A stretch of 64,000 nucleotides of DNA from Struthio camelus (Eukaryota > Chordata > Aves > Struthioniformes > Struthionidae): assembly GCF_040807025.1 (NCBI RefSeq), contig NC_090982.1, positions 52,993,112 through 53,057,111 of the forward strand. Reading direction: 5' to 3'. The notes below the pieces were generated by a model. That model saw only the letters and a program-made list of their open reading frames with translations. It was not told the origin of the DNA and made no database searches. This document shows, one piece after another, positions 36,901 to 47,400 of the stretch (position 1 is the first letter of the stretch; each line of letters begins with the position of its first letter). A program made the translations under genes and the position numbers.

Positions 36901-38728
36901 AATTGGTGTACAAACACAAAAGATGAATTTGGTCTCCTGTCTTCATTAGTGTAACCAAATAAAAACACTGACTTTTACCCAATTAGCAAACATAGATAAG
37001 AAAGATTTAAAAAAAAAAAAAAGAACATGAGGATTATTTATTCTGTTGAACAAATATACAGCAGGCTTTACTAGAAACTATTAAACTAATCTGCACAAAA
37101 AAAAAAGGGGGTTTAAGTTCATTGGAAGAAAGGCTTGTGATTATGTTGTGCTAATGCAGTGTTCAGAGTGCAGATTTTCATGGTCTGCAGGTGATTTCTG
37201 GTGCGGTTTGTAGTAAATTCCTTTAACCTTATTGCAACTCAGCTTTGAGTTTTCTAAAATAGAGATAGTATTGCTTCCCTTTATCACAGAAGTGACCAAA
37301 CCATTACAAATGCTATTAAACAAATCTCCAAAATTCAATGCTTAAGTGATACCAGTGACAGCTTTTAAATAATTCTAACTAACAGATTTAAGATTAGTGA
37401 AAATATCTGATGTTGTTAGTAGATAGTCATTATTTATTTTCAAAGGCAAATCAAACTCTTAATCAAGATATAATGATTCTTTGAATTCTTTCAGATCAAC
37501 AGTCCTTCTAAAAGGACAGGACCCAACCAGCACGTCTTTTGCCTCACATACCAGGTGTGTTACTCAGTACTAATTAGCCAGCTGTACAACAGAGCAAGAA
37601 CAGGTTGGACTTGTGCCCTCCCTCCCCCCCCCTTTTATTCTTTAAATAAAGGACTAGGTGAAAACAAACAGGATTTAAAACCTACTTTTTATTTGACATA
37701 TTGGGCAGGAGAACCAGAAAACACATTATTTTTAATGATATCAAAGTTAATAAAAAGCAGATCCAAAAAGGTGCCAAAATAAAAATGATGTCCTTCAACT
37801 AACCAGATTTTACTTCTGAGTCATTAAAGATCAGCTCAGGAAAAAAAAAATTTTCAGATGGTATCTGTTGTGCAACTGCGATACCTATTCAAGTAAACCA
37901 ATAAAAATCATTTGTCTCAGGTGAGCAGGACAGGAAAAATTATAGCAGAAAACAGTTTCAAAGAAGGCTTTTTCTTTTATAGTTTAGAAAAGTACAACGA
38001 AGAACATCAGTTCCTCTCAGTGCCACACACAGAGAATTAGGGATGCAAACACCGTAAATACTGCCTAGAAAAGGGCCTACTTGCAGCCAACTTGACCACC
38101 AAACGTCGCCATAAGACTTCTGTAAGCTTCTACCCTTCTCCAGTCCCGCTGTCATGAGCCAGTTTCTTTTTTTCCCCTAATGTCTGTCCCAAAAGAGAGT
38201 CCAGTTTTTGCACTTGTCTTTTCACAACTTTCTTTACCCTAGCACTTAACATTTCCTCAGTCCAGACCAAGCTGCCATGCCCTCCCGGTAAATACTTATA
38301 ACCTCATCTGTTGCTTCACCTTCCCTCGGCTGTCAGTGTTATTAGTGCTATTTGTTAAATTTGGGCATTGTAGCCTGAGTGAGGCTGGCGCTCCCCCTCC
38401 CCTCCCCCTCCAAAAGTATACTCTCCTTTCTTCATATTTCAAAAGACACAAGACACAAATATGCCCTCATCAGAGGGCATCAGCTTAATTCAGCATTTGG
38501 AGACAAACCCAATGCTTGCTGGAGTAGGTAACATCCTCCTAGTGGCTCTGGCTCATGCCCTCGATCAACTACACAAACCATAACAACAGGTATTTCAGAA
38601 AATGCCAGGCTTTATCTGGCTCAATTATCCCCCCATAAGTTATTTGTTTCAAAGAGAGAACCAAGTATTTTCTCAAGCCACTGAAGCACTCGCTCTACTC
38701 TGCAGCATAAATTGGTGTGCAAACTCAG

Positions 38729-38872
38729 CGTTTCCAGCCAGCGGCCGCCGAGCGCTATACGCGACGTGCTGCCGCCACCTCCTGGGATCTGCGTGAGGCA
38801 CCGGGGCGGCGGATGGGATGGTCCCCAGCACCCCGGCCACCGCTGCGGTCCTCCCCGGCCCAGCACAACGGG
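38729..38872. promoter_or_regulatory. short CpG-dense patch
   Basis: About 17 CpG dinucleotides in roughly 145 bases, including a NotI-type GCGGCCGC, in a region otherwise poor in CpG. It is shorter than a standard CpG island. It could be an unmethylated regulatory element or the promoter of an unannotated transcript. No coding sequence is recognised beside it. Confidence 0.4.
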
Positions 38873-41055
38873 AGTCTGCTGACATAGTTCCCATCACACT
38901 AGAGACTGAGGTTCAGAGAATGGATTGCTTTCAATTGCTGTCGAGAGAAACGCGAGCACAGTTTACACATCAGAGATCGGTTTATTTTGGTCTCCTAAGG
39001 AGCAAATGAGCAGCATCACTCAGTTCAGTGGAAATAGCATGTCTAAATCACTGCAGGCAAGTAAAATCGACTACAAATACTGAGATTGCAATCAGCATCG
39101 TGTCAGCTTCTTTTTTGTCACATGCACGGCAGTTACAGAGAAATAACACATTACAATAGGTACATTTTAAGACCTAGTCAATACTTTGCTTTTGCTTTGA
39201 CTTTTGTGGGGAAGAGGGTGCTGGGAATATTTCCAACTTGGCCAATTCCTGCGCTTGCTTCTTGCTCGAGTCTCATGCAAAAACGTCACTGACCTTCATC
39301 AAAGTGCCTAACCTGGACTAACGTAAGAAGACGCAGCCTCAAGCTCCTAGAGAACACAGCTTGAATCCAGACAGTAGTTTTCCAGTGTCTGACTTCTATT
39401 AAAATTGTACCCAATAGGACTCAGATCTCCACTGCTTACCCCAACACACAGCCACATCCATCTATACAAACGGAAGTATAAACACAGCCATGCTGACCAG
39501 GTAACACTTAATATTCACTATGAATAAATAATGACTCAAGAGGCAAAACAGTGACAAACACTGTAAGAGACACATGGTATCCATGAAGACTGCACACGCG
39601 TTTCTCTTAGTCACCCCTACCAGAACAGCCTTACGGTACTTCCAACCGCAACAGAGAGTGGGAGAAGACCTTCCTAATCCTGGTAGAGCCACAGAATTTA
39701 CTGGGTTTCCCAAGTCTAAACAGGCATCTTAATGATTGCACTATGTTTCTGGAAAAACAAAATAAATAAAAATCCACCCCTAATTATAGGAAGGCAGAGC
39801 CTGAAAACTTTGCTGTTGAGGTGTCCATGTATAAAATGGCAGTAAAACTACTTTCCAGCTAAAAGGAGCGTTGTTCATTAATATATGCAACTATTTATTC
39901 CTTCCACGTCACTGGGATGTCCAACTAACGTTATTTTTTCCTGCCAAATGTCTATGAAAGGATAAAGGAAAAGAACTGCGAAGCACAGAGCCCAGCTGGA
40001 TTTCTAAATGCTTCTGTTAACCACACAAGTTCTCCGAAGTGCGTGAGGTTCATCCACTGCTAATCACAACAAAGTCACGTCACAGGCAGAATCCAAGGAA
40101 GCATAATATTTCACTCTGCAAATAAAACAATGCAGGATAATACAAGGAATTGTTTCTCATAAACCTATGTTGATTACTGTGCATTGTCGTTAAATAATTC
40201 CTATAGATATTCAGATTGTCCGTCCCTGTATGCCCTGGATTCAGCTAAGATCCCAAATATTCTTTCCCCTTTGGTGCAAAGCCAGCATTAAGTAAAGCAG
40301 TTTCTAAATTGCGCTAGTATTATTGGCTTTTGAACAGGATATTCACTGAACACTAATCAACCGCTAAAAATAGCTTCCAGCTATGCATGTGGCTGTACCA
40401 TTGGAATTTGCTGAGTCAATGCAAAAAAAATTCTGGGGCATTTCTCCACCTTTTTTGCCTGTCTCAGAACTGTGACCCTCCTGCTAGAAAGGACATGAAA
40501 CAATTCTTTACCATTAAACGCCAGTTCTGTGCCTTCCATCAGACAGACAGGGCTTAGAAAGGTACGTGCTCATTTCACATTTTTAAAGGTATTAGGATAT
40601 TGCTTTGCTCAGCAATGCAAGATGGAGTCATTTAGCCCCCTTTTCAGAAATGACATCAGAACCAAGGACTAGAATCACAAAAGATCAGCACTGCAGTACT
40701 TAAATTCACTAAGCGCTGCATGGAGCTCACGACCCGCCCTTAAACGTTCGCCGGAACAGTAACCAAGCTTTCCATTTCTATTCCTCTTTCAGAGCTGTGT
40801 TTGTGCAAGCAAGAGTGACTGTCCCTGTACTTGCAATGAGGCGCTAGCAGAGGTTGAGATGGTTGTCAATAACAAATATGCACGCTTGTCATAGTCAGGC
40901 CTCAACCAAAGTGCAAGAAATTCTTGATGTGTCGAAAGCATTATGAGAATTAATTTCAGTACCGTCTTTAACGAAGCCCTGTGCACAACAAAAACCTTAG
41001 CAAGTGTTGGTGCTAAATTCAAGAGGTCTGGCCCGTCGCAGGGGCACGTGTCAAA

Positions 41056-41106
41056 AGCTTGACGAGTTACAACTCGTCAGCTACTGACAAGTTAGAACTC
41101 AGTAGC
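41056..41106. repeat. tandemly duplicated hairpin
   Basis: First hairpin: a perfect 9-bp inverted repeat TGACGAGTT / AACTCGTCA (41060-41068 and 41071-41079) with a 2-base loop, extendable by AGC/GCT past a one-base bulge. Second hairpin: GCTACTGA / TCAGTAGC (41080-41087 and 41099-41106), with a smaller GTT/AAC stem inside. The second is a 25-base-offset copy of the first (TGACGAGTTACAACTC against TGACAAGTTAGAACTC, 14 of 16 identical). Confidence 0.8.
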
Positions 41107-41939
41107 GTCTCCCCTGTGTTAGGATCGCTCCAGCCAAGACTGCATTGAGTACGCCCTGAATCTCGATTCTGTTTTTCTTCGCAGTTTTAAAAGGGGTATG
41201 TCAACGAACCTTAAGAATTGATGTTCCTTTACGTCCTACCAATAGTATAAATATATTCCAAGTATGTCCCTGAATTACTCAGCTGTTTTTCAAGAAATCC
41301 CTAAAGCTTTTCTGAATTAAGGTAAATAACGTGTACAATTCAGGTTCTGAATACTTGGACTCATTTTTGTTCTCCCTACATTAACAGTCTGTTGGACTGC
41401 GTTTATTTTTAGTCACAATTTCTCTGCATAGGATAAAACCCTGGCTGACGAACGTCCCATTTGGCTTCAAAAGAGCCAAAATTTCATCCATTTAATTGAA
41501 ATCACCATCAAAACAACTTAGAAAATTAAACAGAATTCCAAGTATACTGTCATAGAAGCGTGTGTGCATGTCTTTACACACATGTGCATGTGGAGGTTTT
41601 TGCACAGTTAGATAGCAATATTTAGCTACTAGATTTCCAGAGTCTCACTTCATGTATCTAAATTCAGTGTGCAAATGTGCAAATATTCAGATATTCTAAG
41701 TCTGTAGATAACTGGTACATATTTCATTTATAAATATATACCCTAGCAGTAGGATTCCCCAAAAGACTTAAGAGATTTAGGAGCAAAAGTTCACTTAAAT
41801 TCAAACTCCATGGCATAAAATACAATGAGACTTGTCCTTCCAAGTTATTTGGGCTTGTACATAAATTCCAGATTCTTATGATTTTTAGCTAGCCTAGAAT
41901 GCTTAAGGCAGTACAACCCTCAAGGCAGCTTAAAAGTGT

Positions 41940-42150
41940 GCTTATTCTGAAGTCAAAGATAATAGGACTAGAAAACCCCTCAGAAGGTTATCCAGTCCAT
42001 ACCTCTGCCCACAGCAGGATAAACGATAATCACATCACTCCTGACGGACATTCGCCTAACGCAAGTCAGTCAGTGACTGAAACTCTACAATCTCTCCATT
42101 TCTTCATTTGACTGTGCTTGTATCTGTGAAGGTCCTTCCTAACATCCAGC
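41940..42150 (-). mobile_element. old CR1 LINE 3' fragment, reverse orientation
   Basis: Segments such as TTATCCAGTCC, CTGCCCACAGCAGGAT and CTTCCTAACATCCAGCTGA follow the order and spacing of the reverse complement of CR1 3' ends. It is strongly diverged. The boundaries are approximate and the call rests on remembered consensus features. Confidence 0.5.
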
Positions 42151-42634
42151 TGACGTTTGACAGTTTCAGAGAGATAGAGACTTGGGTTTCAGTCCCACTG
42201 GATTCTGGAAAAGGCAGATAGCCTGAGTGCATTTGAGGTGTTTGGATCTAGGCATATTTTAAAACGATGCTGCTTAAAATGTAGCTTTTCACCCAGGTTC
42301 TGGGTGGCGTTGTCTAGCTGAGAACGTGAGAGCTGGGATCAGCCTTTGTGGTCGCCAGTTGCAAGCCATGACTGGCTCCTCATAGCAATGAGGAAAGGGG
42401 GTGTAATCCGTCCGAGGGGGCCGAGCAGCCGGGCGGCCCTTCGACTTCTGCTCTGCTCACCTCTCGCTGCCAGCACTGCTTATAACACCCGGCTATCAAA
42501 GAAGGGCAGGGCATGGATATAACCTGTAACCTCTCCTGCAGTTTAAACTCATCAGACCTTTTTCTGCTTTCAGTCTGCTTCTTTGCACCAGTCTTTAGTG
42601 CCCTTGTCTTCCCTCAGTTTCCCCCCACCCCTTT

Positions 42635-42669
42635 CCTCTCTCTCTCTCCTTTTTTTTTTTTTTTTTTTT
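42635..42669 (+). repeat. CT repeat plus T20
   Basis: A pyrimidine-only stretch of CT dinucleotides followed by T20. Confidence 0.9.
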
Positions 42670-44887
42670 AAGCTGACTAAACTAGTTCTTTAACTACTTC
42701 ACTCTTTTTGGGAGGATTGTGATCATTCCTATCACTTGTCTCTGTGCTTCAGCAGACCCACAACCCCCCTAAAACACAATGCTTAATACTGGAAAAAGTG
42801 CTAGAGTTGAGACTTTACTATCTGTTTTTAGCAAATATTTCATTTCTAATTTTCGTTTTGGTGACATTTCTAGGGCTGAACTTAGTAGCTGAGAAAAAGG
42901 TATTTGAAAAAAAGCTTATAGAGCTATATTTCACACAGCGATGATGTTGCAGTCATCAGCAGTGCTTTTTGAACAAAACTGCAGAGATTACAATGTTTGC
43001 CAGGATATCACTTTTGCTCTTAAATCTGGACCCCTCTGGCTCTCAGGAAAAAATTTAATCCTTTTGTTGTAGGCAATGTTTTGGCTGCAGAGATGATCCT
43101 TCATGAAGAAGATACATGTTAAGTACACTTTTCAAGCCTGCGTAGGATCGAGATCTTAGCACATACATATCATATGCTGAATACCATTTAACATTTGTAC
43201 ACACATGTTTTGCACAGAGTTAACAGTACATTTGTCCTTTCCTTGTTCCTTATGTTTGTGATGCATTTATACTCATTTTTATGGTAGTGGTTTCCCCCCA
43301 AAGAAGCATACTTTCCCATTTTTGCAAGAGGTCTAAAAGTAATGCCAGTAGCCCTACCAGGATTTCACTGAAGATTTGCTTTGCTCTTTCACAGTAATAA
43401 CATCCAGAAAAAGAAATAATGTAGGACTGCGGTATCACTGAAGTGGTGAGAGATGAGCCTTCCACAGGCCCATCAATTATAGACCCTTGAAACACACACA
43501 AATACAGGCTATGCTTGTCACAGATCAACGAGCTCCAGGACACCAGGCACCAAATAATCAAACAGCCCTGCTTGTTCAATAGAAATGCTTATCCCTACAA
43601 TATGAATTGAAACATTTTAAACCAAAAGACACAAGGTTTTTCTAGTCACTTTATATAGCTTTCCCACAGTGCACACAGGAAAGTCCAAACTCATCCTTGC
43701 AGATTCACACTACGTATTTAGCATCACAATAACCTCACACGTGAATAGCTCTCCAGCATCCTGATTTTCTCCACTGTGTCTACAGTCTCCAGATACAATT
43801 ATCCAGTGAATAGCAGCCCGAGACCCTCTCCCATCTACAGTTCAGGTCTCTCTTCCTTGAGGACTAATAGCCCAGTCATATTTCTCTATCTCCACTCAGA
43901 GCTGATGCTATCCAGTAGGCACTCACAGAAGGCAGACATCTGCAGATCATTTGCTCAGGTGTATTTTTTAACCCTAACCATGCCTATCAGGGCACCGACC
44001 TGTGTTGTACAAACAGCCATGAGTAAAGCCTTCCCCAGCTCTCTATAAAGAATGAGTTACCAGCCTATCATTTGGAAATACAACAAGTATAGCTGATTGG
44101 GATTTCAGTCAGTTCTGGAGGTTGTCACATACATGGAAAATTTGTTGGAAACTTATTTAAGTACCTGTATTTCCTAGGCTGCCATCCACCAGGATTGCTG
44201 ACTCCTCAAAGGCACACTTAGGTCATGCCTAACCTTTGCTCTAGTTTCAGACTGGGCAACGAGGTCCTACAACCAGGTGATGGCTGTTCCCACCGCTCAG
44301 GCCCACCTGCTAATGCTAACAAGCAGATAATCCCATAAGAATATCTGTTCTCAGAAGGCCTCCTTTTTCTTGTAAATAAGAAAAAGGAATGAAGAGTAAT
44401 ACTGAAAATTGGAAAGGGGAACACGTTATTTGGCTTAGGATTTTCTAAGATGTTGCAAGCATGTGTCTGATTCCTGGCAAGTGACTGTGGTATGGTGTGC
44501 AAAGAGGATCCAGCTGCCTGAATCTTCTTTCTTTTCTGAGGCCTACAAAGGAAAGGATAGAGCTCAAAGCATGCATTTTTCTGCACGCAATAGCGCAATT
44601 TTCCTTCTACAATGGTGGTGCTACAGCACACTGAAGTTGGGAAGTCCTGTTTTGGATAAAGGTACAGCTCCTATCAGTATCTGCCTATCAATTAAAAATT
44701 CAATCGACTGAAAAAAGGTGGGGTGAGATCTGGTGCTTTTTTCTTCCCACACTCATGAAAAAGAAATTGAATTTATTTATGCTTTTTCTGTATTAGCCCT
44801 TGATGGTTTAAATAGTTAAAATGTGATTGGGCTGCTTATATTCTGTGAACGGCCCAAGTTACTTCAAGGAACTTTCTCACCGGTATA

Positions 44888-45386
44888 AACTGTGTCCAGT
44901 TCTGGGCTCCCCAGTATGAGAGAGACATGGACATACTGGAGCAACTCCAGCAAAGGGCCACAAAGATGACTAAGAGACTGGAGCATCTCTCACACAAGGA
45001 GACGCTGAGAGAGTTGGGACCCTTCAGCCTGGAGAAGGCTCAGGGGAGAATGTTATCAATGCATATAAATATCTGGTGGGAGGGTTATAAAGAAGACAGA
45101 TCCAGACTCTTCTCAGGAGTGCCCAGTAACAAGACTAGAACCAATGAGTAGACACTGAAATACAGGAAATTCTATTTTAACTTAAGAAAAATCTTTTTTA
45201 CTATGAGAGTGGTTAAACAACAGAACAAGTTGCCCACAGAGGTTGTGGAGTGTCCATCCTTGGAGATACTCAGAACCCTACGGGGCCCTGAGTCATCTGC
45301 TCTAGGTGACCCTGCTCTGAGTAGGGGGTTGGACTAGACAACGTCCAGAGGTCCCTTCTAACTTCAGCCACTCTGCGATTCTGTGA
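44888..45386 (+). mobile_element. CR1 LINE 3' fragment
   Basis: This is a 5'-truncated copy of the avian/reptilian CR1 retrotransposon. It starts with ACTGTGTCCAGTTCTGGGCT, contains AGGGCCACAAAGATGA, the GGTTGTGGAGT and CCATCCTTGGAGATA blocks, and GGGGGTTGGACTAGA. It ends in the diagnostic 3' ATTCTGTGA at 45378-45386. It retains a degenerate end of the ORF2 protein (about 44927-45151, with LRELGPFSLEKAQ) that is broken further on. It is immobile. It lies about 1.8 kb upstream of the GLRX start codon. Confidence 0.95.
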
Positions 45387-47102
45387 AAATTAAACATGGG
45401 GACAAGGATCGGGGATTCTTAAGCGGCAAACTGATTTAGCTCAAGAGAAAGTGAAAAAGTGGACTGGGCAGTTAAGATCATTATGTCTTGACTTAATGAC
45501 TGACTTAAAGCAAGATCTCTGTCTTCTGAGTCACAGGTTTTATCAGGTGTAAAAGTGGGATATATCATTCAGAGAGCCTCAAGTGAAGGGAGATTTATAG
45601 AAAGATAAAGCTTTTTTATCTGGGGAAGATGGAGTTTCCACCCAATGTGGACAGCTTCTATGCTGTCTACCTCATTTGACTTTTTGTATCTCTAGCTAGG
45701 TGTCTTCTATGTGCTACCAGAGGCCTGGATAATGTGTGAAGAGTACTTCCACTACCCCAATGCCCTCATAAAAGGGGTTGGCTAAATACCTCTCTGAACC
45801 ACAACCTAAGCATTGCAGTTGTAGACCTTTAATAGTATCTAGGAACCCTAAGTTCCATCACTCTGTGCAGCACTTAGATAAGAATATGGTTCCTGCTATA
45901 AGGAAAAAAATTATATATACATACATATATACAGAAAATCATAGAAGAGTGTAGTAATGCAAACATTCTTTTTAGTCCTTTGATAGGAAACTATGTAAGT
46001 CAAGGTATTTAGCCTGTTAAGTCAAAAAGAGATGTTGGGGGAAAAAATCAAAGGAAATAGGAAATAGGTGAGCAGTGAGTGAGAAGAAACAAGCTCCTTA
46101 CCTCTGGCTTATCTAGAACTGGCCACAGAATGAATGCTCCAGGCAATTACAGAATACAATAGTTGAACTAAATGTTAGACTCAGTCTGCATAGCAGCAGT
46201 TTGAAATACTGAGTACAGTCATTCACCGTACCTATAATGCTGCAGCTTTACGTTAGTGAGTAGACAGATGGTATAAGATAGGTTCTACCTGGAAGAATGG
46301 TCATGTGGCACCAGACTCATGGTCATGCTGAGGTTCTCACCTGCAGGTGCAATGATACTCTCATCATTCAATATCTGGAGCTTGGACAAGATTTAGCCCT
46401 AGCTACCCAAGTTTAGCCGGTTACCCAATTATGTCTCTTACAATTTTAAACCTCGAAAGAATTTTGGTCCATCCAAGAAGTTCCAAAATTGGAACTTTTT
46501 CAATTCTAGAATTGGTACTTCGAACCCTTTTGGTTCTTAGTTGATGTACGGGGTAAACATAGATGCTTTTGAAACTGAAGCAAGTCTGTTCAGCTGTTCA
46601 GGCACTTTTGGAAATTCTAGGCAATTACAGGCACTCATTATGGAAGGTGTACAGCTACAAATATATACACATAAAATACTTTATTTTTTTAACTTCTAGG
46701 ATGGAAAGTCAAAAGATGGATCTTAATTAACTTATCTGCAGGTTTCCTGATGTTTATACTCTTCCCTCAAAGGGATTTTCACATCCTGCAACACGTGAGG
46801 TGGCAGGTAGGAAAGGCATAACAAAAACTCTGTAGGAGGAGAGAGGCAGACAACAGTGACAGCTCACCTTCAGCCAGTGCATTAGTTAATAAGCAACTAC
46901 TGCAGATCTTGTATGAAAGTTCATGCGCTGAAAGTATACAAGATAGTTAAGTGTCTTCCTCTTTCTAAACTATTGATTTGTTCACCAAAATGGAGTTTTA
47001 ATAATAATATATAGACGTTAAGTAGTGTTGCTTTAAAGTGTATGATCTTGTGAAGAGATTACATCCTTCTGGGGAGGAGTTTTCGAGGAGGAAGGCACTG
47101 TG
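45387..47102. other. GLRX upstream region
   Basis: AT-rich non-coding DNA with a TA/CA-rich simple stretch at about 45910-45935 and a cluster of short palindromes at 46478-46536. No CpG island is present near the GLRX start. Confidence 0.6.
46478..46536. repeat. cluster of three short inverted repeats
   Basis: AAGTTCCAA/TTGGAACTT (46478-46497, 2-base spacer), the perfect palindrome CAATTCTAGAATTG (46501-46514), and GAACC/GGTTC (46522-46536, 5-base loop) follow one another directly, about 0.7 kb upstream of GLRX. Confidence 0.7.
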
Positions 47103-47108
47103 CAGCTC

Positions 47109-47115
47109 ATAAATA
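47109..47115 (+). promoter_or_regulatory. GLRX: possible TATA-like element of GLRX
   Basis: ATAAATA lies 94 bases upstream of the GLRX start codon, which would place transcription initiation near 47140 and give a 5' UTR of about 60 bases. This rests on motif and position only. A spliced upstream non-coding exon is not excluded. Confidence 0.3.
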
Positions 47116-47202
47116 TCTCGGACTGAGATTGCTGCTTTTGTCTCATCTGCCTCTGAGCCCGTTGCTGAAGTGCAGCGTTCCTGCTCATCTTTAAAAAGAA
47201 AC

Positions 47203-47400
47203 ATGGCTGACTGGTTTGTGAAGAACAAAATCAGAGATGACAAAGTAACTGTTTTTATAAAGCCAACTTGCTCTTACTGCCGTAATACGATGGAGATCCT
47301 CACACAATTTAACATCAGGCCAGACTGTCTGGAGTCGGTTGATATTAGTGGGAGGGATGACGTCCAGGATTACCTCCAGCAAACAACAGGGCAAAGAACA
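47203..47400 (+). CDS. GLRX: GLRX exon 1, coding part
   Basis: It encodes residues 1-66, MADWFVKNKIRDDKVTVFIK then PTCSYCRNTMEILTQF and on to TTGQRT. The donor is ACA|gtaagt after a complete codon. The start codon context (A at -3, G at +4) is favourable. Confidence 0.97.

Larger units (their letters stand above)
28701..38728. other. intergenic, no gene seen
   Basis: A small CpG-rich spot lies at about 28979-29045 and a GC-rich stretch at about 34170-34510. Simple repeats include A16 at 31276-31291, TTTCC repeats at 32870-32889, AC9 followed by A12 at 32929-32958, and A22 at 33966-33987. A second G-quadruplex candidate sits at 31529-31552. Open frames up to 139 codons (28821-29240) have no recognisable similarity. 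Confidence 0.65.
38873..44887. other. intergenic, no gene seen
   Basis: It contains the duplicated hairpin at 41056-41106, an old reverse CR1 copy around 41940-42150, a CT run plus T20 tract at 42635-42669, and only short unrelated open frames (for example 43250-43579 and 44218-44631 on the - strand). Confidence 0.65.

Noticed and set aside
41899..42111. 70-codon + strand open frame
   Set aside because: It lies antisense across a probable old CR1 copy, so it is a by-product of the repeat.
44218..44631. 137-codon - strand open frame
   Set aside because: No similarity recognised, overlapping frames on the other strand, and no conserved motif.
44927..45151. 74-codon open frame as a host gene
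   Set aside because: It is the decayed C-terminal part of CR1 ORF2 inside the LINE fragment at 44888-45386.
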